Below are positions 45,505 to 54,605 of a stretch of DNA of 64,000 nucleotides, in pieces (position 1 is the first letter of the stretch; every line of letters begins with the position of its first letter). The translations under genes and the position numbers were made by a program. The stretch spans positions 1-64,000 of the forward strand of contig DDUM01000061.1 of assembly GCA_002344795.1 (NCBI GenBank), read 5' to 3'. The DNA comes from Flammeovirgaceae bacterium UBA2338 (GTDB lineage: Bacteria > Bacteroidota > Bacteroidia > Cytophagales > Cyclobacteriaceae). The notes below the pieces were generated by a model. That model was not told where the DNA came from, ran no database searches, and saw nothing but the letters and a program-made list of their open reading frames with translations.

Positions 45505-45889
45505 TGATATTGAGTTTCCGGAAGTAAAGAATGTAACGCTGGCTATTGTAAAAGAAGAAGATAATTCCTGGAAAGTTTACCTGATTAATAAAAATCAGTT
45601 CCCCATAGAAAACACTCTGGTTTCAAGCAAAGGATATGGAGAATCAGAAGATGAGAAACAACAAACTTCCACCTTACGCCATTTTTTAGAAACGATCCCC
45701 GGAAATGATTCAGCACTGGTTGAACCTATCGACCCTACAGTATTTCATTTGAACAATGAATACTGGGTAAGCTATTATGTGGACTCAATCATTTATGACA
45801 AGCGTTTTCTTTTCGTTCCTGATGCCATCAAAGAGGAAAACATGATATTCATCAAAGAATTGGACAAAGAAGGAGTACTCCACTCATAA
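45497..45889 (+). CDS. Conserved hypothetical protein (about 130 residues)
   Basis: A 130-residue soluble protein without signal peptide. It is strand-rich with a pattern such as SWKVYLINKNQFPIENTLV, TLRHFLETIPGND and YDKRFLFVPDAIKEEN. I do not recognise a named domain. It overlaps the GH113-like gene upstream by 8 bases, so it is likely co-translated, and its stop overlaps the convergent threonine synthase by 6 bases. Similar small proteins appear to be conserved in Bacteroidota, but I cannot state a function. Confidence 0.75.
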   Translation: MINDIEFPEVKNVTLAIVKEEDNSWKVYLINKNQFPIENTLVSSKGYGESEDEKQQTSTLRHFLETIPGNDSALVEPIDPTVFHLNNEYWVSYYVDSIIYDKRFLFVPDAIKEENMIFIKELDKEGVLHS

Positions 45890-47056
45890 ATATTTATAGG
45901 CAGATCCTGTATTAAGCATCAATACTGTTTCACTTCGCGCTATCTCTCCTCTGTCTAACAGGGTTCGCATCGCAGGAAGTAATGCAGCCCCTTCCGGGCA
46001 AATAAGTAATCCTTCCAAAGAGGCAATCTCTTTCATCGCACTTTTAATCTCACCATCAGAAATAGAGACAGCTGTTCCTCCGGATTCATGCAATACATTC
46101 AAAATCATTTTTTCGGCAAAAGGTGTGGGTACAGCTAAGCCATTTGCGAAGGTGGCACTCCCCTTATAGTTTTTCGCTGTATCCAGCTTGCCTTCCAGTA
46201 TTTGAACGATAGGGTTACAGTTTGCTGACTGCACCGCAATCATTCGGGGAAAAGAACCTGTTATCCAGCCCAATTCTTTCATCTCATGAAATGCCTTCCA
46301 CATTCCGATCAAGCCAGTACCGCCACCGGTTGGATAAAGAATTACATCAGGTAAGTTCCAATTAAGTTGTTCGGCAATTTCATAACCCATGGTTTTCTTT
46401 CCCTCCAGTCGGTAAGGTTCTTTCATGGTAGAAATATCAAAGCATGGCGTTTTCAGTTTTATCTCAGCTACTTTTTTTGCGCAGTCGCTGATGAGTCCTT
46501 CCACTTCAATCAACTCTGCCCCAAAGTACCTGCATTCCTTTTTAAAAGCTTCTGGCGTATGACTTGGCATCACCACAATCGCCTTCATCCCAGCTTTGGC
46601 ACAATATGCACTTAACGCTCCTCCGGCATTACCAGCGGTAGGCACTATACAGGTTTCCACCCCAAGTTCTTTGGCTTTGGAAACAGCCATACTAAGACCA
46701 CGGGCTTTAAAAGAACCTGTGGGATTGGCAGATTCATCCTTTATCAGCAATTTATCCATATCGTATTTAGCCGCTAATCGAGTGGATAAAAGCATAGGAG
46801 TCCAACCCTCACCTAAGCTTACTATATTTTCTTCTTCTAATACCGGTAACATTCCCTGGTACCTCCACATAGATCGCTCCTGTAGATTTATCTCTTCCTT
46901 GCTGTAGCCATCATGAAATTCATACCGAGCAATCAATGGGCGCGTACCACATTGATCACAATCTGCAAATGTTTGCAACTCATGAACAGAATACGTTTTA
47001 TCACAACCAGAACATTGCAAAAATGAAACAAGGGATTTTCTTTCCTTTACAACCAT
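45884..47056 (-). CDS. Threonine synthase (PLP-dependent, with N-terminal zinc ribbon)
   Basis: A 390-residue fold-type II PLP enzyme that converts O-phosphohomoserine to threonine. An N-terminal zinc ribbon (LQCSGCDKTY, then DCDQCGTRPL) precedes the PLP lysine in NPTGSFKARGLSMA, the loop VPTAGNAGGALSAYC and the phosphate-binding PTGGGTGLIGMW. This zinc-ribbon type differs from the thrABC-type ThrC and is also seen in related enzymes such as cysteate synthase, so the substrate is probable rather than certain. The LysR regulator gene lies 72 bases upstream in the same direction. Confidence 0.83.
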   Translation of the reverse strand: MVVKERKSLVSFLQCSGCDKTYSVHELQTFADCDQCGTRPLIARYEFHDGYSKEEINLQERSMWRYQGMLPVLEEENIVSLGEGWTPMLLSTRLAAKYDMDKLLIKDESANPTGSFKARGLSMAVSKAKELGVETCIVPTAGNAGGALSAYCAKAGMKAIVVMPSHTPEAFKKECRYFGAELIEVEGLISDCAKKVAEIKLKTPCFDISTMKEPYRLEGKKTMGYEIAEQLNWNLPDVILYPTGGGTGLIGMWKAFHEMKELGWITGSFPRMIAVQSANCNPIVQILEGKLDTAKNYKGSATFANGLAVPTPFAEKMILNVLHESGGTAVSISDGEIKSAMKEIASLEGLLICPEGAALLPAMRTLLDRGEIARSETVLMLNTGSAYKYL

Positions 47057-47128
47057 TGTATTAGCTTATTAATAAGCCCCTAAATTAGCCGAGTCAGTAT
47101 TCCTAAACCAATACAGTTTTTTTATTGG

Positions 47129-48037
47129 CTATAACTTAATGTTATAGTGATTTTTGGAGAATTTAATGAAAGATGCATTTAAATCGCGATTTTCATCACC
47201 ATGGCGTTGTACAAAATAAAATTGTCGGGTGATGGTAAGGTCATCAATGTAAAGTCGCACAAGCTCACCCGAGGCCAGTTCCTTGGCAACAGCCCTTGCA
47301 GGCAAAAACCCGAGGCTGTCATCTGCCAGAAGAAAGTTTTTAAGCGCCTCCGTTCCTCCCAGCCGCATACTGATATTGAGATCAGTCATTTTAATTCCCT
47401 TTCCACTTAATGAATGCCTAATAGCGGCCAAAGTACCTGACCCCCTCTCCCGAAGTGCTATCTGAATCGTGGGTAGATCTTTAATGTCTATTCGGGGGTT
47501 CTTGGTAAGGCCACTGCGGGCAGCACATACTGGAACTACCTCGTCTGTAAGGAAATGCTCACTCTTGACCTGGCCAATTTTACTCCTTCCTTCTACTATT
47601 CCAAGGTCGATCTCGCGATCTTTCAGAGCAGTCAAAACACTTTCACTGTTCCTGTTGAATAAACTGATTTTCACATCAGGATATTTTTTTCTAAACCCGG
47701 ACAAAACGGGAGGCATAATATATAAGGCCACTGTAGTGCTGGCGCCTAGTTTAAAATCCCCCTTAATCTGAGATGGATCCCGATAGGTATTCAGCTCCAA
47801 TTCCAGTTGTCGCTCCAACTCCTGACCCCGAAGAAGAAATTCGTAAAGAATGGAGCCTTGTTCTGTAAGTGTAATGGAATTTCCCCTCCTCTCAAAGAGA
47901 CTGGTTTTGTACGCCTCTTCCAATAGACGAATATGCTTACTGATGGCCGGCTGACTAATGAACAGGGTTTGACTTGCCTTAGTAAAACTAAGCTGCTGTG
48001 CCACTTCAAAAAATACTTTGTGGTTAAAGGAAATCAT
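47129..48037 (-). CDS. LysR family transcriptional regulator
   Basis: A 302-residue regulator. The winged helix-turn-helix is at residues 5-65 (LSFTKASQTLFISQPAISKH), then a linker helix and a type 2 periplasmic-binding-like effector domain from about residue 90 (GDFKLGASTTVALYIMPPVL, IDLGIVEGRS). It is close to the CysL/CysB-like group in its N-terminal pattern. It precedes the threonine synthase gene and is divergent from the exonuclease gene, so its targets may include either. The effector is unknown. Confidence 0.92.
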   Translation of the reverse strand: MISFNHKVFFEVAQQLSFTKASQTLFISQPAISKHIRLLEEAYKTSLFERRGNSITLTEQGSILYEFLLRGQELERQLELELNTYRDPSQIKGDFKLGASTTVALYIMPPVLSGFRKKYPDVKISLFNRNSESVLTALKDREIDLGIVEGRSKIGQVKSEHFLTDEVVPVCAARSGLTKNPRIDIKDLPTIQIALRERGSGTLAAIRHSLSGKGIKMTDLNISMRLGGTEALKNFLLADDSLGFLPARAVAKELASGELVRLYIDDLTITRQFYFVQRHGDENRDLNASFIKFSKNHYNIKL

Positions 48038-48135
48038 AGCGGTAATTTATTCCTATTGCTGGCATAAAAGTAAAGTATAATAATTTCGGAATACACAAAT
48101 ACAGTTTGATAAGGAGGATTAGCTTAACTTGCATT

Positions 48136-48858
48136 ATGAATGCGGAATTAAAGGATATTCTTTTTCTTGACATTGAAACCGTAGCCATTTCTGAAAATTA
48201 CAGTCAGCTTGATGAACGATTGAAGGCCCAATGGGTACGGAAAGCTAGCTTTTTTAGAAGAGAAGAAGAACACACAGATGAATACTTATTCAATACCAAA
48301 GCTGGTATTTATGCTGAGTTTGGGAAAATCGTCTCTATCGCGGTAGGAATGTTTACCGAAAGTGAAACAGGGGAACTTGGATTAAGAACTAAATATTTTA
48401 CTTCCCACGATGAAGCTCAGCTTCTGACAGAATTCAAGCAGCTATTGGAAAAACTGGGGCCAGCCACCAAGATGTGCGCACACAATGGAAAGGAGTTCGA
48501 CTTTCCCTATATGAGCCGAAGAATGTTAATCAATAATATCATGTTGCCGGAGGCCCTCAACCTAAGTGGAAAAAAACCCTGGGAAATTCAGCATCTTGAC
48601 ACTTTAGAGTTGTGGAAGTTTGGAGATTATAAACACTATACTTCTTTGGATTTATTGGCTGCTATTTTTAACATTCCTACCAGTAAAGGTGTTATGGATG
48701 GTAGCCAGGTAAATGAGGTGTACTATAAAGAAAAAGATTTAAAAAAAATATCAGTGTATTGTGTGGGTGATGTCATAGCCGTTGCTCAACTCTACCTTCG
48801 ACTAAAGGGACTTCCCCTGATACCCGAAAAAAATATCACACACGCAGAGAATGAGTAA
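48136..48858 (+). CDS. 3'-5' exonuclease, PolB-like (DEDDy) domain
   Basis: About 240 residues of an RNase H-like exonuclease. Motif I is in LFLDIETVAIS, motif II in CAHNGKEFDFPYMSR, and motif III near YCVGDVIAVAQLYLRL. Such predicted PolB-like 3'-5' exonucleases without a polymerase domain are common in Bacteroidota. I start at the ATG at 48136 (MNAELKD); an upstream TTG gives a longer frame but its residues do not fit. It overlaps the RNase R gene by 8 bases, suggesting a joint role in nucleic acid trimming. Confidence 0.85.
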   Translation: MNAELKDILFLDIETVAISENYSQLDERLKAQWVRKASFFRREEEHTDEYLFNTKAGIYAEFGKIVSIAVGMFTESETGELGLRTKYFTSHDEAQLLTEFKQLLEKLGPATKMCAHNGKEFDFPYMSRRMLINNIMLPEALNLSGKKPWEIQHLDTLELWKFGDYKHYTSLDLLAAIFNIPTSKGVMDGSQVNEVYYKEKDLKKISVYCVGDVIAVAQLYLRLKGLPLIPEKNITHAENE

Positions 48859-50998
48859 AAAAACGTTTAAAAAAATTAAAGATAAAAAGAGCAAAAAAGA
48901 AAAGGGCAGTGTATACTCCTCCATTCTTGCACTGCTGGAAGAAATGGTGGGCAAAGCATACAGCACCAAACAGATTACCAGAAAACTGGGGATTAAAAAG
49001 AAAACACTAATAGCTGATTTATATCGGATTCTTGATCAATTAGAAGAAGAAGGAAAAATTCAACAGCTTGGAAATGGAACCTACCGTAGTGTAAAGGAAT
49101 TAGTTGCATTAACCGGAAGAGTGGACCATGTCAACCCGAGGTTTGCATATATCATTGTTGAAGGTGAGGAAAAAGATATCTATGTTAAGTCACGCGATCT
49201 CGCTTCTGCTGTTCATGGCGACATTGTAGAGATAAGCATCCTTTCTTCTCGAAAAGGAGCAAGCCCCGAAGGAAAAGTAACTAAAGTTATCAAGCGAAAT
49301 CGTACCCGGTTTGTAGGTAGAATAGAAGTATCGCCTAATTATTCCTTTATCGTTCCCGACTACAAAAAGCTTTATCAGGACTTCTTTGTATACCAGGAAA
49401 ACATCAACAATGCAGAAACCAATGACAAGGTTGTATTTGAAGTAACCAAATGGGGCACGACTGATCGCAACCCAGAGGCAAAAGTAATCGAGATCCTGGG
49501 CAAGACAGGAGAGAACGAGGCCGAGATTCACTCTATCATGGCTGAGTTTGATCTTCCCTTTCGTTTCGACCCAGATGTATTAAAGGAATCAGAAAACATT
49601 AAGGATGAGATTCCAGCAAGTGAGATTAAAAAAAGAAGAGACTTTAGAGATGTACTCACTTTTACCATCGACCCGGAAGACGCTAAAGATTTTGATGATG
49701 CCATCTCCTTTCAAAAACTGGATAACGGACATTACGAAGTTGGAGTTCACATTGCCGATGTAACTCATTATGTGAAACCAGGTGGCACGCTCGACAAAGA
49801 TGCCTTCGATAGGGCCACCTCTGTCTATTTGGTTGACAGAACCGTTCCTATGCTACCGGAAAGATTGAGCAATCAACTTTGCTCATTGCGTCCCAATGAA
49901 GACAAACTTACCTTTTGTGCATTGTTTGAGATTGACGATAAAGCCAAAGTCTACAATGAATGGTTTGGACGAACGATTATCCATTCAAATCAACGATTTG
50001 CCTATGAGGAGGCGCAAGAACAAATAGAAAGTGGTAAAGGCCATTTGGCCAACGAACTTCAATTGCTGAATAAGATTGCGTTAAAGCTAAGAAAAGATCG
50101 ATTTGCAAAAGGTGCTGTAAACTTCGAAACTACTGAAGTTAAATTCAGGCTCGATGAAAATGGGAAACCATTAGAAGTAGTGCCAAAGGAGAGAAAAGAT
50201 GCGCATAAGTTAGTTGAAGAATTCATGCTGCTGGCCAACAGAGCGGTGGCTACCTACGTCTTCAAAATGAAAAAAGGAGAAGATAAAAACACTTTTGTTT
50301 ATCGCACCCATGATCATCCCAATCCAGAGAAGGTCATGGATTTTGCTCAGTTCGCAAAGCAGTTTGGTCATACACTGAACATAGAAGAAACTGCGGTTTC
50401 CCAATCGTTGAACAAGTTGATGGCAGACATTGAAGGTAAGCCAGAACAGAACGTGCTACAGCAACTTGCCGTTAGGGCGATGTCTAAAGCCAAGTATACG
50501 ACAGATGCCAAGGGCCATTTTGGACTCGCATTCCCTCATTATACACACTTTACTTCACCCATCAGACGATACCCAGATATGATGGTACACAGGCTTTTGC
50601 AACACTATTTAGATGGAGGAAAATCTATAAATAAGAAAGATTATGAAGAAAAGTGCCTCCATTCTTCAGAGCGTGAAAAAAGGGCTGCCGATGCCGAACG
50701 TGCCTCTATCAAATACAAGCAAGTGGAGTTCATGAGTATGGCTGCCAACAAAGTATACGGGGGCATCATCACTGGCGTAACCGACTTTGGTGTATTTGTA
50801 GAAATAATTGAAACTAAATGTGAGGGCATGGTGCGCCTTACGGATATGACAGATGACTTCTATGAATTTGACGAGCGCAATTTCAGAATCATCGGCAGAA
50901 GAAGAAAAAAGATTTACCGACTGGGTGACAAAGTGAATGTTCGTGTTAAAAAGACCGACATCGGCCGAAGGCTCATTGACCTTACAATTGAAGTTTAA
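48851..50998 (+). CDS. rnr: Ribonuclease R (RNB family 3'-5' exoribonuclease)
   Basis: A 715-residue enzyme that degrades structured RNA. From N to C: a basic tail (KKTFKKIKDKKSKKEK), a winged-helix region (YSTKQITRKLGIKKKTLIA), two cold-shock domains from about residue 75, the RNB catalytic domain with the Asp cluster in IDPEDAKDFDDAIS (about 275-290) and HFTSPIRRYPDMMVHRLLQH, and a C-terminal S1 domain (YGGIITGVTDFGVFVEI). Length fits the RNase R group. It overlaps the exonuclease gene upstream and is 17 bases from the polyprenyl synthase gene. Confidence 0.96.
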   Translation: MSKKTFKKIKDKKSKKEKGSVYSSILALLEEMVGKAYSTKQITRKLGIKKKTLIADLYRILDQLEEEGKIQQLGNGTYRSVKELVALTGRVDHVNPRFAYIIVEGEEKDIYVKSRDLASAVHGDIVEISILSSRKGASPEGKVTKVIKRNRTRFVGRIEVSPNYSFIVPDYKKLYQDFFVYQENINNAETNDKVVFEVTKWGTTDRNPEAKVIEILGKTGENEAEIHSIMAEFDLPFRFDPDVLKESENIKDEIPASEIKKRRDFRDVLTFTIDPEDAKDFDDAISFQKLDNGHYEVGVHIADVTHYVKPGGTLDKDAFDRATSVYLVDRTVPMLPERLSNQLCSLRPNEDKLTFCALFEIDDKAKVYNEWFGRTIIHSNQRFAYEEAQEQIESGKGHLANELQLLNKIALKLRKDRFAKGAVNFETTEVKFRLDENGKPLEVVPKERKDAHKLVEEFMLLANRAVATYVFKMKKGEDKNTFVYRTHDHPNPEKVMDFAQFAKQFGHTLNIEETAVSQSLNKLMADIEGKPEQNVLQQLAVRAMSKAKYTTDAKGHFGLAFPHYTHFTSPIRRYPDMMVHRLLQHYLDGGKSINKKDYEEKCLHSSEREKRAADAERASIKYKQVEFMSMAANKVYGGIITGVTDFGVFVEIIETKCEGMVRLTDMTDDFYEFDERNFRIIGRRRKKIYRLGDKVNVRVKKTDIGRRLIDLTIEV

Positions 50999-51015
50999 TT
51001 CCCAGTTTTTTTACA

Positions 51016-51984
51016 ATGACAAACAACTACTTACCGTGGATTGAAGCGGAAATAAAAAAGCAAAAATTTGGATCTGCTCCCTCCTCGCTCTACGATCCCA
51101 TCCGATACATTATGGGTTTAGGAGGAAAAAGACTGCGCCCTCTTTTGACTTTGCTTTCTTATTCACTTTATAAAAATAATGCCAGGCGTATTGTTCCATT
51201 AGCAACTGCTGTTGAAGCCTTCCACAACTTTACTTTGCTCCACGATGATATCATGGACAATGCCCCCCTTCGCAGAGGACGGAAAACGGTGCATGAAAAG
51301 TGGAATATCAACACGGCCATATTGGCTGGTGATGTAATGCTGGTAAAGGTCTATGATCAATTGTTAAAAGTAGAGAAGGATCTTCTAAAGGACGTACTAT
51401 CAAAATTCAATACATGTGCAACTGAAGTTTGCGAGGGACAACAATGGGACATGGAGTTTGAAACAATGAAATCTGTTTCAGAAGAGCAGTACATCCAGAT
51501 GATCAGGCAAAAGACCGCAGTACTGCTGGGCTTTAGCCTGGAGTTGGGGGCAATGCTCGCACATGCTCCTGTCAAAGATCAAAAAGCACTTCGTAACTTT
51601 GGAATTGATATTGGCATTGGATTTCAATTGAAAGATGACTGGCTAGATGTATTTGGTGATGGTAAAAATTTTGGGAAGCAGGTCGGAGGTGACATTATTG
51701 CCAACAAAAAAACATTTTTACTCATTAATGCGTTGGACAGAGCTCGTGGGAAAGACAAAAAAGAACTAAATCATCTCATCGCCTCCGCTCAATTTGATAA
51801 AAAGAAAAAAGTAGAAGCAGTGACTGCGATCTATGATCGACTAGGAGTAAGCAGTCACACTGAAACCAAAATAAATTTTTACTTTAAGCGTGCGCTTTCA
51901 CAGCTCAATAAGCTGAATGTAAGTGAAGAGAAGAAAGTCGATTTAAAAAAATATACATTAAACCTGATCGATCGCATTTCCTGA
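51016..51984 (+). CDS. Polyprenyl diphosphate synthase (trans-isoprenyl diphosphate synthase)
   Basis: A 322-residue all-helical prenyltransferase that elongates isoprenyl diphosphates with isopentenyl diphosphate. The first Asp-rich motif is HDDIMDNAPLRRGRKTVHE, the second GFQLKDDWLDVFGD. GGKRLRPLLTLL precedes the first motif. Chain length (C20 to C40) cannot be fixed by eye; quinone or carotenoid precursor synthesis is likely. It shares one base with the next gene. Confidence 0.92.
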   Translation: MTNNYLPWIEAEIKKQKFGSAPSSLYDPIRYIMGLGGKRLRPLLTLLSYSLYKNNARRIVPLATAVEAFHNFTLLHDDIMDNAPLRRGRKTVHEKWNINTAILAGDVMLVKVYDQLLKVEKDLLKDVLSKFNTCATEVCEGQQWDMEFETMKSVSEEQYIQMIRQKTAVLLGFSLELGAMLAHAPVKDQKALRNFGIDIGIGFQLKDDWLDVFGDGKNFGKQVGGDIIANKKTFLLINALDRARGKDKKELNHLIASAQFDKKKKVEAVTAIYDRLGVSSHTETKINFYFKRALSQLNKLNVSEEKKVDLKKYTLNLIDRIS

Positions 51985-52550
51985 TGAGCCAGCCTGAATC
52001 AAAACTATCTATTCCTGAAGAATTCTATAATTCAGAAACAAACGAGCCCTTTCAAACCTGTATGATGTGCAATCAGTCACTGGCGGAAAAGCAGTACATG
52101 GTAGAAAAGGCGATTAAAAATTACCCCTCACTGGGTACCAAAGAAATCATTTTTGAATACGCCATGTGCATCGAATGTGCCGGCAAAATGCACATGGAGC
52201 TCTCAGAAGAATCACGTAACCGGATTGGGGACTATATGAAAACTCACCTTGCAGGCAAAACCCATCTCCCAATTGAAGGTAAACCCGATGTAAATAAACT
52301 TCTCAACCAATGTATTGTCAGAGAGAGCGATGTTAATCAATCTGCAGAATACTCCATCTATGCCATGTGTAACGGCACAAACATGACTATCAATGATTTT
52401 CCATATGCGCTAAGTGGGGAAGTGCAGGATGAAATCATGCAACTGCTATCTGCTAAAAGCCTCGATATATTGGATGATTTTATCGGCAATCATTTTACTG
52501 GTCCCCCTGAGGTGAAAGAAATTTTAAGAAGGCGTCCCGTTCTTATTTAG
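51984..52550 (+). CDS. Putative zinc-binding protein with two CxxC pairs
   Basis: A 188-residue protein with Cys 26/29 (QTCMMCN) and Cys 62/65 (MCIECAGK), a probable zinc knuckle, plus Cys 110 and Cys 129. I know no firm family name. The start overlaps the prenyl synthase stop by one base, so the genes are coupled. The C-terminus is Arg-rich (EILRRRPVLI). Its stop overlaps the convergent propeller lipoprotein by 8 bases. Confidence 0.75.
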   Translation: MSQPESKLSIPEEFYNSETNEPFQTCMMCNQSLAEKQYMVEKAIKNYPSLGTKEIIFEYAMCIECAGKMHMELSEESRNRIGDYMKTHLAGKTHLPIEGKPDVNKLLNQCIVRESDVNQSAEYSIYAMCNGTNMTINDFPYALSGEVQDEIMQLLSAKSLDILDDFIGNHFTGPPEVKEILRRRPVLI

Positions 52551-53409
52551 CTCTTTTATAAAAATATAATTTCCCCGTGGTGTCCTTTGTGGTTTCGCTT
52601 AGGGTATAAAACCCGCTGCCATCTAAGGACCACGCCACAGATTCACCCTGAGGTTCTCTCCTGTAGTTGAGCAGAATAGGTTCATGAAGTAAAACCTGTT
52701 GAATGGAGAGACTGTCTGGCCTTTGCCAATAATAAATTTCATCATAAGTTTTGATCAAAAGCTCTTTGGAATCCAGTGTGAAATCTACTGCCACTACATT
52801 GTGAAATGGCAACGTGCCTATCTTTTCGGGCACAAGTGTGTCACCAGCAACTAACGTGTGGGCCAATGATCTATACATATTTATGTTTTCCTCTCTTTTC
52901 GAAAACAAATACAAATCCCCTGTTTCCTGATCGATAGTAATTGATTCCATATCCCTCTTCCCATCCGGCAGGCTAATCACAAGGGTATCAAATTTATCAA
53001 TAGCCATTTTTTTGTCACCCCGAAACACTGGCTCCTCGAGTCGGTACAAATACTTGTAATCATACTTTGCATCATTATCCCCTATCTCACCAACGTACAA
53101 ATATTTAATGCTATCAGCCGGGCCTGGCCCTATGGCAATATCTTCCCAATCACGATTTTTTATCTTTTTTAACTTACAGGCCATCACAATTTCTCCTTTG
53201 TCATTTATTAAAAATACTTCCGAGGAGTTTCCACTATCATTGTGCGTCCAGAGTTTACCCGGATTTCGATAACTGGCCACCAGTCCGGAAGCCTCCTCCA
53301 GGTCGCCTGATACCCGCCCTCGGTTCTCAGCTTTTTCAAACAGGTTGGATCGATCTTTTTTACAATTTGCACAAAGCAGTAACAACAGGATAGCACCGAT
53401 GAATTTCAT
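52543..53409 (-). CDS. Beta-propeller-like lipoprotein with DWEDIA motif
   Basis: A 288-residue lipoprotein (lipobox CANC, Cys 16). The body has repeated strand units and the motif NRDWEDIAIGPGP, known from proteins that are often annotated as PE-PGRS-like or esterase-like propellers in Bacteroidota. Other units: LWTHNDSGNSSEVFLIND, SITIDQETGDLYLFSKRE, AWSLDGSGFYTLSETT. No catalytic residues are obvious. It is on its own between convergent and divergent genes. Confidence 0.8.
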   Translation of the reverse strand: MKFIGAILLLLLCANCKKDRSNLFEKAENRGRVSGDLEEASGLVASYRNPGKLWTHNDSGNSSEVFLINDKGEIVMACKLKKIKNRDWEDIAIGPGPADSIKYLYVGEIGDNDAKYDYKYLYRLEEPVFRGDKKMAIDKFDTLVISLPDGKRDMESITIDQETGDLYLFSKREENINMYRSLAHTLVAGDTLVPEKIGTLPFHNVVAVDFTLDSKELLIKTYDEIYYWQRPDSLSIQQVLLHEPILLNYRREPQGESVAWSLDGSGFYTLSETTKDTTGKLYFYKRAK

Positions 53410-53551
53410 AAACCACGGGATAAATAAATAACGTTAGTTGCGAAAGTACTAATGAATTATTCAATTCTCATAGCAACAACTATACGAACAACACGCAGAA
53501 GTCCAATTCTACTTTGGCGCCAAACATAGCAACGTAGCCAATGCTATTATG

Positions 53552-53559
53552 TAATTTTG
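53552..53559 (+). promoter_or_regulatory. Candidate -7 element directly before rluD start
   Basis: TAATTTTG matches TAnnTTTG and ends six bases before the ATG at 53565. If real, the transcript would start at or next to the start codon. No -33 TTG is found at a good spacing. Confidence 0.35.
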
Positions 53560-53564
53560 AGGTT

Positions 53565-54593
53565 ATGGAATCTGAGCATATTCAAGAAGAGGAAGATGAT
53601 GAATTATTTGAGCATTATCGCATTGTAGCCGATCCTAAACAAGGCCAGATTCGCATTGATAAATTTTTGAATGCCCGACTCCCCAATGTTACCCGAAGCA
53701 AACTACAAGACGGTATTCATGGCGGCTTTGTGAAAGTAAACGACAATGCCATCAAACCTAATTACAAAGTTCGCCCCCATGATGTAATTACTGTTTCACT
53801 TCCTGAGCCACCCCGAGACACAGAAGTAAAACCAGAAAACATTCCGCTCGATATCATTTTTGAAGACGAGCACTTACTCATCGTAAACAAACCAGCCGGT
53901 ATGGTGGTACACCCTGCCTTTCAAAACTGGAGTGGCACATTAGTCAATGCGCTCACCTATCATTTTCAAAACCTGCCGGAGATGCCTGGTAATGAAGGGA
54001 GGCCAGGTTTGGTTCACCGTATCGACAAAGATACTTCCGGACTCCTGGTAATTGCCAAATCGGAAAAGGCTATTACCGGGCTTGCCAAACAATTTTTTGA
54101 TCACAGCATAGACAGAACCTACTGGGCGCTGGTATGGGGAGAGCCAAACCCAGAAAAAGGTACAATCAATGTAAATGTAGGCCGAAGCCTAAAGGACCGA
54201 AGAATTACCTCCGCCTTCCCCGATGGTGACTTTGGCAGAACCGCCATCACACATTACAAAACCTTAATGACCCTGAGGTATGTAAGCTTAATCCAATGCA
54301 AACTGGAAACCGGAAGAACACACCAGATTAGGGCACACATGAAACACATAGGTCATCCTATATTTAACGATGCCGCCTATGGTGGCAGTGAGATTGTAAA
54401 GGGTACTGTCTTCTCAAAGTACAAACAATTTGTTGACAACTGTTTTAAGATCATCCCCCGTCAGGCGCTTCATGCTAAAACTTTGGGCTTTGAGCATCCG
54501 ATTACAAAAAAGAGAATGGAGTTCGACTCCGAGTTACCGGAAGATTTTAAATCTGTAATTGAAAAGTGGGAACACTACGTGAAGTACAATTAA
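53565..54593 (+). CDS. rluD: RluA/RluD family 23S rRNA pseudouridine synthase
   Basis: About 342 residues. An S4 RNA-binding domain is at about 30-90 (RIDKFLNARLPNVTRSKLQD), then the catalytic domain with the RluA signature GLVHRIDKDTSGLLVIAKSE (active Asp) and LETGRTHQIRAHMKHIGHPI. These enzymes make pseudouridine in 23S rRNA helix 69 (RluD) or related sites. I use the ATG at 53565; an ATG eight codons upstream at 53541 is open but lies before the candidate promoter. Confidence 0.92.
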   Translation: MESEHIQEEEDDELFEHYRIVADPKQGQIRIDKFLNARLPNVTRSKLQDGIHGGFVKVNDNAIKPNYKVRPHDVITVSLPEPPRDTEVKPENIPLDIIFEDEHLLIVNKPAGMVVHPAFQNWSGTLVNALTYHFQNLPEMPGNEGRPGLVHRIDKDTSGLLVIAKSEKAITGLAKQFFDHSIDRTYWALVWGEPNPEKGTINVNVGRSLKDRRITSAFPDGDFGRTAITHYKTLMTLRYVSLIQCKLETGRTHQIRAHMKHIGHPIFNDAAYGGSEIVKGTVFSKYKQFVDNCFKIIPRQALHAKTLGFEHPITKKRMEFDSELPEDFKSVIEKWEHYVKYN

Positions 54594-54605
54594 TTGGGGT
54601 ATCGG

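Noticed and set aside
48111..48117. AAGGAGG Shine-Dalgarno-like sequence
   Set aside because: It is 18 bases before the exonuclease ATG, too far for normal use, and no start codon in frame is at the right distance.
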